From assembly GCA_000320605.2 (NCBI GenBank), contig KB445797.1, positions 1,448,473-1,512,472 on the forward strand: a stretch of 64,000 nt of DNA. The letters run 5' to 3'. Shown here in pieces: positions 1 to 10,943 of the stretch. Made by a program: the position numbers and the translations under genes. Numbering within the stretch: position 1 is the first letter of the stretch; each line of letters begins with the position of its first letter. Source of the DNA: Gelatoporia subvermispora B (taxonomy: Eukaryota > Basidiomycota > Agaricomycetes > Polyporales > Gelatoporiaceae). Under the pieces are notes generated by a model that made no database searches, was not told the DNA's origin, and worked only from the letters and a program-made list of their open reading frames with translations.

Positions 1-1101
1 GCCGCGGCTCGCGCTTGTGGCAAACTGTGGCCTGGTCTTATACACTGCCACACACGGATCTGGAGCGCAAGCGCCTACTTCTGTGAAACTCAACCAATTG
101 CAAGTCAAGCAACTCTGCTTGGGTGTATCGTTCCGACTTCCGTGGGCTAGGGTTGGGTGTAATATTCTCGGGAGGTAAGATACATAGGTAAATAATTGCC
201 CACCCCCAGACCTATTATATACATAGTGTATAAAATGTATTTTACTTGTCAGCACATGACCTTTGAATTATATCACGTGCCATGTAAAATACGCAGTAAA
301 AAATGTAAAAAACATGGTTTTAATGCAAAAAATCACCACAGAGCACACAGCTTTAGAAGTTTGCATCGAAAAACCAGGACCGTCTCCCTCGCTAGTCTCC
401 TTTTCCGATACGGGCTCCTGGTGTTGTATCTCCTGTTATGTTACCAGCCCTGTAATATAATTTATGGTCACTTGCTAGCAAGTAGCAAGGATATGAACTC
501 CTCCCAGGCCAACTGGATGTCAGGTCCGTATTGAGGCAAAGGCACTCAGTAAAAGGACAGCTTAAAGAGGCTGTGGGATCAAGAGCTGTACATTTAATGC
601 TTCTCTGACAAAATCCAGATAAGTCAGCAGCCAGCTACCATTCGGGGCCCCAGGTGCTTGGGCCACACTCATCGTCACAACCAGGATTATTTACATTATA
701 TACCTGCCTCCTGACGGCCGATGTATATAATACGTATAATATACGTAATTTACATGTAATTTACATCGATGTAAATTACATGGGGGTTTTCTCCCCAACC
801 CTACCGTGGGCTCCACTTGGATACGCTTTCATTCTGCATTAGCCACACGGCCACAGAGCGTAGGTAAGCTGTTGCATTAAGGACAGCCTTGGGATTGCGC
901 CGCTCACTTCTTCCTTTTCTTTTGCGGAAGCTTCCGCTTCGCACAACCACATCTCAGCGCCCTCTGCCTGGCCACCCAGTCACTAAGCCTCATCCACAAG
1001 CAAAGTGCGGCCACTGATGGGATGTGTCACACTGGATCAGTATATTTACATGCCAGAGCCGTGCCAATGGTCGGACACTGCTGCATCTGTAAGCATCTCA
1101 G
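1..1101. other. Upstream non-coding stretch, partly AT-rich
   Basis: No gene is supported here. Bases about 180-480 are clearly AT-rich compared with the rest of the window, and 720-785 carries several short palindromes. The possible reading frames are short, have no family resemblance and overlap on both strands. The last 100 bases are presumably the 5' region of the FunK1 gene that follows. Confidence 0.5.
753..782. repeat. Perfect 30-bp palindrome
   Basis: The 30 bases are exactly equal to their own reverse complement, centred on ATCGAT, with repeated TGTAA/TTACA steps. A second, imperfect palindrome (TACGTATAATATACGTA) lies just upstream at about 731-747. It could form a cruciform or be a dimeric protein-binding site about 320 bp upstream of the FunK1 start. 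Nothing shows which. Confidence 0.8.
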
Positions 1102-3640
1102 ATGGAGTTCGCTGCTCCTCGTAAAGATAAAGGCAATCCTTCTTACGTCGTTTACCGTGCACAGACCGCACACAATCACCCTTCTCACAAATCCCGCTGG
1201 AACAGTGAACTCGATGACTCGTTCGTCGTCTTCCCCGGGCCTATCCACTCCTATCTCAATCTTCTACTTCCTGCTTCTCCTGATCATCCCATGCCTCATT
1301 ACGATGTGTCCGGAGCATTCGATGCTGTCCCCGAGACCAGGCATGAGAGCAACATGTATGAGCCCCTGGTGCGTGTTTCTTATACTTTTCAATAGGTGAT
1401 ATGTATAGCTTATAAAAATTGAACAGACAGAGGGATTCAACAGGATAATGTCCAGCTTACCGGAAGAAAAACGTATAGTGGCCATCAACACGCACGCTAA
1501 GCGCATCCCAGTCCCGTTCCCCAAGCTCGAAGAGGCTCTACGCAACAATGGACCTGATGTCTCATTCGGTTGTCCTGGGGAAGACAAATCTTATCTGGAA
1601 AGCAACCTCATATGGTCCAATATAGGTACCGTGGGTGAGATCAAAGCCACCAAGGTTCAGGACCCTATGTCAATGCCGAGGAAGTCGACCACGAAAGAGA
1701 GAGGTACGGCAGCAGCTCGTGGACTCGCGGCTGTGCAAACGAAAGACGAGCAGAGCAAGAACAGCGCCGCCAACGAAGGCGGTAGCCGCTCTCCACTGAC
1801 GGAAGCCCAAACGCGTCAAGAAGTCAAAAGACAGCTCGCAATCAATGCACGAAACCTCATGCATGCACATACCCATTCCTTCGCATTCGTCATTGGTATC
1901 TACGGATACACTGCTCGTATCTTCCGCTTCGATCACGCGGGCTGCATTGCATCACCGTCCTTCAACTATCGCGAAAGTCCTGAGATCTTTCGCATCTTCT
2001 TCTGGCGCTTCGTCCACCCAAAGACCGGCCACTCAATCGTTGGTGCAGACCCAACCGTCTCTCGGCCAACAGAAGACGACTGGAGTTGGGCCTCGCAAGT
2101 TCTCCGTGAGAGATATAACGAAGAGCTGTCGGAGGAAGCTCGAACGATTGGTCGTTGGTTCGAGATTCCGACGGTAGACGGAGATTATGATGCTCGACTT
2201 GAGCGTTTCCTGGCCATCGATTTACGCTTTGTCAACTCGACTTTGTTTGGAAGAGCAACAACCGCCTGGATTACATTGAAGAGAACACAAGATAACGACC
2301 CAGAGGATGGACTGAGATATGCTGTAAAAGACTCTTGGAGGCAACTTATTCGTCCGCCGGAAACGGTGCACCTCAATCATCTGCAGAAACACTGCGGCCC
2401 GGAGCTGTTCGGTCTTACAAACATCGACGTCGGCGGCGATCTTCGTTTATGGGAGGATGAAGTGTGGTTAAATACCTTGTCAACAAGTGGCCTGGTATAT
2501 CAGACATTTGGAAATTTAGTACAGATCGGTGATCTTCCATCGTTTTGTCCTTCGTAATTTTGCTGAGTTTCGCAGATGGTGTCATATATCCTCCCGAAAT
2601 TGCGGCCACTCTGCGACGAGGTACATACCATACGACGATATCGGCACGGCTAGCGAACAAAAGCATCAGTCATGAGCGTGGCCATATGCGGTTTGCAACG
2701 AAGTGTGTTGGCCGGCCATTGTCCACGTTCACAAGTACGAGGGAGTTAGTGACAGCAATTAGGGATGCAGTCATAGGTATGTGTACGCTTGACCATATAT
2801 CAGTGTGCAGTGATACATAACAGATTCTGTAACAGGTCACCGGTGTGCATGGGAATCGGGAATCTTGCATCGGGACATCAGTGCAGGCAACGTACTGATT
2901 GTCGAAGAGCATATGAAGAAGCCTTTTGAAGGGTTCCTCACCGATTTCGATTATAGCTCTATAAAACCTGGAGCTACGACCCCAAATGACGAGCAAAAAC
3001 ATGCGCTCACATTAGCAGAAGCGAGATTGAAACAACGGACTGTGAGCGGAGCATTTGTGTCACAAACCCCCAACTTACCGCGTATACGTGTTCTTAGGGA
3101 ACGTATCACTTCATGGCCATTGAATTACTCAGAACGAGTGGTGTCAAACACGAAGTGCGGCACGACCTGGAGTCTTTCTATTGGCTGGTCCTCTGGATCA
3201 CACTCAATCATGCCAGCTACAGCTATGCTATCGAGCAGCCCACCCCTTGGACAATATTCTCCCAACTCAACAATGCGGCGGCTGGTAATGCGAAGCTTGG
3301 GTGGCTCTCCTGTGATGCGAAGACATTACACATACCCGGCAATCCCCCGCTCACGAGGCTACAAATTGACTGGGCAAAGTTGTGCATCTCAAATGCTTGG
3401 TCATTGGATCCAGACCCTGAACGAGCTCTTGACCACGAGAATGTTCTCAAGATACTCAACGCTGCTCTGGAGGGCAGTGGATGGCCGGACAATGATGCTG
3501 CAAAGATTAGTGTGCTGCCCCTGGATAGTGACACAAGCAATCCCGTCAAACGTCTTCTTTCCACCACCAAGAAGCGTGCTTCGACTACGGATCACGATGT
3601 CGGGCGTACAAAGAGAGCTAGGCCGTTCACTGTTGGATGA
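1102..3640 (+). CDS. FunK1-type fungal protein kinase, copy 1 (intact)
   Basis: This is a member of the FunK1 family, protein kinase-like proteins expanded in multicellular basidiomycetes; substrates are unknown. Five exons join in frame: 1102-1368, 1427-2528, 2576-2776, 2836-3041 and 3098-3640, giving about 772 residues. The N-terminal half has the family block QLAINARNLMHAHTH followed by FVIGIYG. The catalytic loop reads HRDISAGNVL and the metal-binding motif is DFD instead of DFG, as in the other copies here. The last exon has HEVRHDLESFYW and a basic C-terminus rich in K and R that could be a nuclear signal. All introns are 46-60 bases and their phases match those of the other copies. It lies closest in sequence to the pseudogene at 25.0-27.5 kb. 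The start is the first ATG in frame with the conserved AQTAH segment. Kinase activity is inferred only. Confidence 0.88.
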
Positions 3641-4869
3641 TGGGCCTGTACAAGTATCAATGTCCTTGATGGCTCCGTGATTCTCCATCAGATCTCCTAA
3701 GGACATATCTGCACTCTCTCACTTCGATATATGCACTTAGTCTGGTCTGCTGAGTGGCAGTAGAGACTTCTCTTGACAAAGTCGAACGCAGCGCTCAATT
3801 TTCCTAATTTTGAATGCATTTGATATCACAAACTTTGCCAGTGACTTCGAGAAAACTCATAGATAGGTACAGAAAATATTGTCACAAGAATCGCAAAATC
3901 CTCGCCACGCCTACACGGGGGACACCTTCAGGGAGCGGCCTTCGGATCTTAGACCTTAGGTATCACATTTTTGTGGCCACCAGGTAATCAGGCTCCCTGT
4001 ATTGAGTGAGTCCCTCGTATGATTATCTGACAACACAAAGGTGTAGTTTTAGGGGCTCGTATATGCATTGTAGTTGACAGCGAACAAAACGGGCCTCATC
4101 GCCAACATCAAGAACTTCCTTGATGATATTTCCTCTAGGTGTTGCAGTGTTCACCTCAGCGGTGGGTCCAACCTCCGACGATAATACAGTCGCGGGTGGG
4201 ATAGATTGCTCAGCAGGCTCCGCACACCCAGGGCGCAGGAACTTTGATGAAGGTACTGGCTCAGAGTCCACTATCGAACTCGCATCGCAGAGTATGCTTA
4301 GTGGCACGTCCGCGTGTATCGTGCGCACGTCTCCGACGCTTCCTGGTTCCTACCGTTTTGCCGTATGAGCGCGTCGCGCAATGGGCGCACGACTCGGGTT
4401 AAATCCCCGCGTGGCGCGCGGCGCCCCTGCCACCACCAGGCGTTGTGACTCGTGAGCCTTCCCAACCCAGGTACTTGTGGGTTGCCAGAACCGAGCCAGT
4501 ACGCATCATCGGTGATACTGGACCGCACCAACTTGGGCTACCAGGGAGGCTGCCTGGTGGGTGGAGTTTCGCGGCGGGGGTGAACGAGACTTGGGTTGCG
4601 TGTGTGATATATGATGAACCAGAGAGTACTGCAGTTTAATCATACATGCTACATAATGTCAGTAACATTGCACGCCGACACTTCCCGCAACATATGATTC
4701 AGACATGCAGATCACATATCTGGTCAACGTAAAACCTCTAAGAGCTCACACTGTCATACACCACGCAAACAATATTGCACAAGATGATGCTGAGTACCGC
4801 ATATTATAGCACCAGTTGGGTATCGATTACGCCCACATGTCAGTCACATTCGGATCGCCTGTGCTGTGG
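3641..4869. other. Intergenic region between FunK1 copy 1 and the RNase III gene
   Basis: About 1.2 kb between convergent genes. Several ORFs of 60-100 codons exist on both strands (for example 4120-4368), but none shows a recognisable domain or a splice pattern that extends it. I see no tRNA-like fold and no transposon ends. Confidence 0.45.
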
Positions 4870-7459
4870 CTATGTGTATAGTATGCCAACGTTGGTCAGT
4901 CGTCCTTCCATCTCAGGGGGACGGACGTCCCACCGAGACCGTCGTGTCGGATGAATGTTGTGTGGAAGATTCTCGATTTTGTCCGTAGTGTTTGCAAGCA
5001 TGGAAAGAATGTCTCGCCGTTTGGACGTGCCCTTCTGCATAGTCGTCGAAATAAGAGTACTCTCTGTAGAGCGCTCACTCACGGATTGCGTTCGCTCTGA
5101 GAGTGAAGATTCGGTTGACGGACCTATGCCCTTGTTGACTATTGTGCAGTCGGTAGGGCGGATGTCCCACCGGGAGGAACGCCTCAGCCGAGATGCATTC
5201 TGAAAGACGTCCTTGACTTCATACGACGGACATCGTTTGTCCTTGACATCCCATCGGGAGAGCCTTATCGACCGAGACGCGTCCGGAAGGGTGTCCTTGA
5301 TTCCAGATATGTGATCCTGCTTGACCTCCACGTCCAATCTAGAGGAACGCGTCGAGCGAAACAGATCAGAGTGATCGCTCCTAGTCTTGATTCTGACCAT
5401 TACAGAAGCGGGTCGTAGCTGTTTCCCGGGCTCAGGAGGTCCCACGTATGTCGTCGATGAAGATAAACTTGTTTTTTCGGTTGCGGTATCTGAGTACACG
5501 CTGCCTCTGGAACGTGGAGTGTTCCAGCATTCGGGCAAGGGACGCCGACTAATTCGGGTGGCCTTGATAGCCGGGCCGACATGCCCGAGGCGCGCAATTT
5601 GGCGGGTGGGACGAATGGACTCAGGGGCCGAAGGACAATCTTGATTGACGATGTCAACGTGATGAGGGAGGATGTTGAGGGTCTCCTGGCGAGAGCACCG
5701 TTCGTCAGATGAGCCGACTCGTTCTCCGTGTGCAGACTGCTCCGCACATTTCGAATCCGCAACGAGTGCTGTACGATAGGATGAGTCGCATTCCGTTGGC
5801 TTTTCTTGCGGCGCCACGGAGGCCGCATCAGGTCGTAGTCCCGGTGAGTTTTCAAAGCTTTCTGTGGCGAGCTTGGGGATCGACTTCATCGGCTCCCTCA
5901 TTCTCCCATCCGGAGTAGCACCAGAAGTCACTTCTCGAACAATCGCCTTGGTCCGAAGTGTCATAATAGGGATTGATGTAGCTGTCGAGATGGATGATGC
6001 ATTCTCCGTCGTGGATTGAATGGCTAATGTGCCCATGCTTTTGGTCAGAGCCTCCAGAACATCGGATGTGTCGGCAGCAAGTACGTCGGAGTCGGATCCC
6101 GTATCTCTTTCCGCAGCGCTTGTTAGGGCACCTGTAGAGTGATCGCAAGCCGCCAAAGAGAAGAAGCTACAATGTGTTTGCGTCTTAAGTCATAGACAAA
6201 ATCATCGGGAAGACGCACCATCTCTCCTGTGCTATAATATCATGGGTCCTGTGTACAAGCGGACGAAACCATCCTGTGAACCAATCGTCTGCGATAACAG
6301 GATTGTTGTAGTAGAACCACCCTAGCGAGGCTTTGAGTGTCGTAGCGAGATAATTTGTGAAAGACTTCCCCCGCGTGCACATATGCGTCTGGGCCTTCGG
6401 AACAGCATAATCGGTTTCTATGAGGCTGTCGAACCCTAAAAACAGCGCGAGACGGGCGAGGATAACATCGTCAGTAAGCGACCGTGTCATGCACTGGAAT
6501 GTCACGAATATATGAGGTCGTGAGATTTTTGGATCACCTTCGAGCGGCGGGACAACTCACTGTAAAGAGATGAGGTCCTTTCGAACGGGCGCGAACATAA
6601 CCGGGCCATGTGTTGATCGTTATCTTGCAGATGGTCATGTTGATGAAGTGAGTTGCGACTTCAAGTCGCTCACCACTCGGGTCTTTCAGACAGCCTTTGC
6701 TATCGAAGTTGAACTTAACCTCTTGCGGAAGTGCGTTCTTGAGGGGCTTTCCGTGTCGTGTGAGGTGGTTCATCTTGAACTCCATGTAGTCTAGCAACAT
6801 GCTTTGGCGCCTCGTCTCTACAACGGGATCGTATGGAGGCTTGTACTGCATAGGGGCACCAAAGAAGCTTTCCGGAGACGCAGACAGCCAGTGGTCAGCC
6901 GTTGCAACCAGGATAAGAGGTTCCAGAAGGTCTTCCAGCCACCGCCTCAGCCTCGGTAGGCCATGCTGTATGTAGACCGCACCAGCGTAGGCCTCGAAAA
7001 GATCTGCAAGAACCTTCGGAGGCGCATTCCCACAGAACGGGTTCCAGTCTTGTACTTCGCGGGCATCACATTCGTCGAACTTGGCGTCCTTATGGAAGTT
7101 GAGACAGAATGCGAGTCTGCCGAAGGTGTCGTTTGTGCATATCTTTTTACTGACAGCCTACACATTGACTGAGCCAGAACACACTCCTGTTTTGGAAGGA
7201 ATACTACCTGATGATTGGCGTTGCTGAGTTTGACTTTCTCAACCAGTAGAGCGCTAACGAGGTTGACAGCTCGATCGCCGATGAATTCGAGCACATCGTT
7301 GTTATCGGAGGTGAGGCGTCTGCTATTCTTCATTATGTCGCGCAGAGGTGCCTCAATTCGGGGCGCATTGCGTGTAATTGGGCGAAGACGAATTTGATTC
7401 ATGTATTCTTGCAACCCCGTCAAAGGGCGATGGCTTGCTCCCTTGTCGTGAGTGGTCAT
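4870..7459 (-). CDS. Tandem RNase III protein (active plus degenerate domain) with SRWD-repeat tail
   Basis: This is predicted to be a double-strand RNA endonuclease. Four exons join in frame: 7459-7208, 7157-6561, 6493-6219 and 6166-4870, giving about 806 residues. Domain 1 spans about residues 35-160. Its signature is NDVLEFIGD and its second motif is KVLADLFEA, so the four catalytic acids E58, D62, D136 and E139 are all present. Domain 2 spans about residues 245-360 and keeps the fold pattern (GERLEV, then ILARLALFLGF, then KSFTNYLAT). However, D62, D136 and E139 are replaced by H254, N330 and A333, so it should be inactive. The tail of about 430 residues is Ser-rich and probably disordered. 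It carries LSRWDV, SSRWDI and RSRWDV (Trp 680, 708, 787) and a variant SSRLDV (residue 652). There is no helicase, PAZ or clear dsRNA-binding domain. The exon joins are inferred; the last intron is phase 2 and the first two are phase 0. Confidence 0.82.
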
Positions 7460-7739
7460 GATGTCGTGAGAGTCGTCCGAAGCTCCGACGTGAGGAAGCA
7501 GCTGTGCTCAATAGGTGAACATCACAGAAGTCTGAGGATAGAGTAAATGAGATATTGCAAGATGGAGAGGCTTGAGACTTGTCAGGATGCCATAACATCG
7601 GTTGTCAGCCACAGGCGCGGTTTGGCTGACACAAGAGACGCGGAGAAACAAGACCGAAAGACATTCAGGAATAATGCAGTATGCTACACAAATACTCCAA
7701 CTCAAACAGATACACTTCGATGCGAAATATAGCAGTACT

Positions 7740-10036
7740 TTACTGCCATCTCTCAAGCCTTTCTTTCGCCACTTCATACTCGCGCTCGACCGCCTCTACG
7801 ACCTTCGCACCCCGCGGCTTGATCCTGCACTGGAAGCTGACTGGTCTGGAATTGAATCCGTCTGTGAACTCCCACGGGTCGGGTATCACCTCCCTGCCGC
7901 GATCGTCGATTGCAGGTAAAATGTCATACGCCCAGAGTATGCGGGAGACGTTTATAAATATCGAGTGCAACGCGAGATGCATACCGACGCAGATTCGACG
8001 TCCAAAGCCGAAAGGAAGCTCAAAATTCTGCAGACGGGGGTCGGTAGTTTCGATGAAGCGCTCGGGCCGGAACGTATCTGGCTCGGGGAACATGACTGGG
8101 TCGTGCATAATACCACTTGACAGACGCATGAGTTCATTGCAGAGTGACATATATGCGAATGACGTACGCCAGGTTACCAAAGACAGTAGAGCCCTTAGGA
8201 ATGAGCCTATTCGCGAGTTCGGTTGAACAGGCAGATAATTCAAAATATGATCGATAACTCACATTCCCTCATACACATCGTCGACTGTCACCGCGTGTGG
8301 TGTTCCACCAAGCACAGCAATTGGTCTCCAGCGTAAGACTTCATTGATGAGGGCATTGACATATGGTAGCCTGGAGTGATCCTGGAACTCTGGCATTCGG
8401 TCGAAGCCGACCACAGCGTCCAGTTCTGCCTGTGCTTTTCTCATGGCACCGGGGTAATGCAGCATGGCCACTAAAGAAGGTTTGATGACTTATGTCGACT
8501 TTGGATCGAGATTGTTCCACCTACGGAAGAATACACTCAAGGTTCCTGCAGTCTTAAGGAGAATTCGGGATCAGGGACGCTTGTAGCCACTATGAGGACG
8601 AGAGGAACGAACTGTTTCGATACCAGCGCCGAACGGCGACGAGACAGCATATGCAAGCTCGAGGTCGGACATGCCGTTCTTGTCTTGGGCGGCGACGGTC
8701 TGACTTGTTAAGCAGTCGGGCACTGTACCATCTGCCATTCTAGTCTTCACATCGTCTACAAGATGACTTAGCAGTGCGATATCCCGCTGCCTGTGTTCCT
8801 CGGGTTCGCGACGGAACCATTGCAACGGACGCTAGCGAGAGCTAAGCTCGCAAACATGAGGACACTGCAGCATACTGTGAGAGCTTACGGGCAGCTTGAG
8901 AAGCCAGGGCCACGACTCGACTAGGTATTTTCCGGGAATGCTGAACATGACCAAAATGAGTACTTGGCTGTACGAAAAAGTCTGATACTTACTTGACGCT
9001 GCAAAATAGGTTAGCTCCGACATTGATGTCTTTGTAGTAGCAAAGAACCTACCTCGTCAGGTCTGCCCCATACTATGAGCACTGAACCGGATACAAGAGA
9101 CATTGTTGCTCACAATCCATGGCAGCCATATTTTCCCTCACTATCCACTCATCGACGGATTCTATCCGACGTCCATATGTAACAGCCACGGCGACACTTG
9201 CAGCATATCTATAGAATTTGCATGAAGAATAGTGGACTTGACTATGGGATGTAAAACCACTGACCTCTGAACGTGCCGCTCCCAATGCTTTGGATCCGTG
9301 AGAAGCTGGTACATAGTGACCTTCGATTCGAGTGACTGCAGGTCCTTGTAGGTCTCGGCACGTCGGATGTGGAATGCGGAGTGGAGTACCTGTCTGATGT
9401 TCGAAAGCGAGAAGGTGGGACAGTGATACCGACGTACCCTTCGCCATCTTCGCCAAGCCTCGTTATTCGGAAGCATCAGACCGCGCATATTATCAGACAG
9501 GATCTCGCCTCTACAGTTCGATTACTTCTCAATACCTTTATCACGTGTGCATTTTATGGGAACTTACGCCACAACAAAACGGGGTCTGCTTGAGTAGATG
9601 TCCGAGCGCTTCTCCAGGAGATCCCACGCTGCCTGAGCCGTTCCAAGGACTGCCATCGTGTCAGATGGTTGACTATCATCGTTGATGGGGACATACCAAT
9701 GACTGGTGTGCTCCCAAGGCGCAACGAGACCACTGGACCTATCGTCCACAAATCGTGAGGATTAACCACGTAACAAGGAGAATTCACCGTACCATACTGT
9801 CTGTTCCATTCTGCGAACTTTCTCCAGGGCTTGATACTCGGGACCTGGTGTTTATTCCCTATGAATGGCAATCCACGTGGGCCTGGTGGCATCCTCCTCA
9901 GGATATCCCATTGCAGGACGAAATGGATTGCAGTGGTAACTAAGGCCAGTACCAATACCTTGACCGCACTCGACCAGCTACTCCAAGCCTGAGAAAACGC
10001 CGAAATTGCGCCTAACATGGGCCCAGCAGATATCAT
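7740..10036 (-). CDS. Cytochrome P450 monooxygenase
   Basis: This is a membrane-bound haem-thiolate monooxygenase, probably in the endoplasmic reticulum. The N-terminus has a hydrophobic anchor (about residues 14-35) followed by the proline hinge PPGPRGLPFIG. Further motifs in order are the I-helix oxygen-binding segment (GAGIET), the K-helix ExxR (NEVLRW) and the haem-binding loop FGFGRRICVG with its cysteine ligand. The coding sequence is split by many introns of about 50-60 bases, with exon pieces near 10036-9777, 9740-9700, 9690-9565, 9480-9270, 8830-8600, 8470-8265 and 8240-7740. The start at 10036 gives a normal P450 N-terminus; an in-frame ATG at 10225 would add about 63 unlikely residues. 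It resembles the OrdA/CYP64-like E-class group I enzymes of basidiomycetes. The substrate is unknown. The nearest neighbours do not form an evident secondary-metabolite cluster. Confidence 0.9.
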
Positions 10037-10943
10037 ATCGGAGTGAGTGGACGTGAGATGCTGAGTGGTTGATGGGGAGCGAGGGCACTCGACAGATAGA
10101 TATACGCACCGGCACAAGTCAGGATCGTCGTTCCGTCTCCCCGTGTCCCACCATGAGGCGGCAATAGAAGCAAGGTCACAGGCCCGGCCTTGTGAACTAT
10201 TGAACTTGTCTTCAACGCGCGTCAACGTTTACGCGTCGCTGGGTTGGAGTCGTCGTATCAGAACGTGGCCAGCCTGAGAATGCGCGCCAATGTGGCAAGT
10301 TGCATCCAGACTCGTCTGATACGCGCTGCCGCCATAAGACAGGTTTAGAGAGGATGAGCAGAGTCTTAATGCTTTGTATAACACATCATCAACAGGAGTA
10401 CCAACGTCCATAATCGTTGGTCGGAGTAGCGGGGAAGATTCCACGAATGCCGTCACTGGACACTTAGCACTTCGGCCGAGCGCGCTTATAATCAGACGCT
10501 TTAGCAGGTGCGCACAATCGGAATGATCAGTCCTGAAGAACAGGTTCTGAAGTTCAAAAGCTGGTGCCATAGGAACTTTACATACACATGCATGAGGGCA
10601 GCTCAAAGACGTGTCAAGGCGAGCAATACCCATTTCCTAGCATTGGTGAAGTATGCTGTCAGGAGTCGCTTGGGTATCCAACTTTGGCTTCGGCGGCTTC
10701 CAAGAGACCAACTTCAAAGACCGCCGCATCACGAGTTCGTTCAAGCATGATATGACGGCTTGCTTTGCAGTAGTTGATGGAGAAAACGGAGCGCGATGAT
10801 GTGCCGAGCTTTAACGGAAAGCGGCCGTACGAGCGTGAGAATAAGACAAATACAAGCAAATCACGCGTCGGCCAAGGAGAGATCGCGATGCAGCGATGAG
10901 TTTTTTGTCAATCTTCCCATATATGTTTCCGACGAGCTTCAAA
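10037..10943. other. Shared 5' region of the divergent P450 and cyclin genes
   Basis: About 0.9 kb separates two genes that start away from each other, so it should hold both promoters. ORFs such as 10229-10633 (-) and 10508-10750 (+) have no recognisable motif and overlap one another. No clear TATA box or regulatory repeat was seen. Confidence 0.45.

Noticed and set aside
4370..4460. GC-rich stretch with short inverted repeats that could be a tRNA
   Set aside because: No B-box match (GGTTCGANTCC type) and no cloverleaf with an anticodon loop could be drawn.
10037..10225. N-terminal extension of the P450 to the ATG at 10225
   Set aside because: The 63 extra residues lie before the membrane anchor, have no P450 counterpart, and the ATG at 10036 gives a normal N-terminus.
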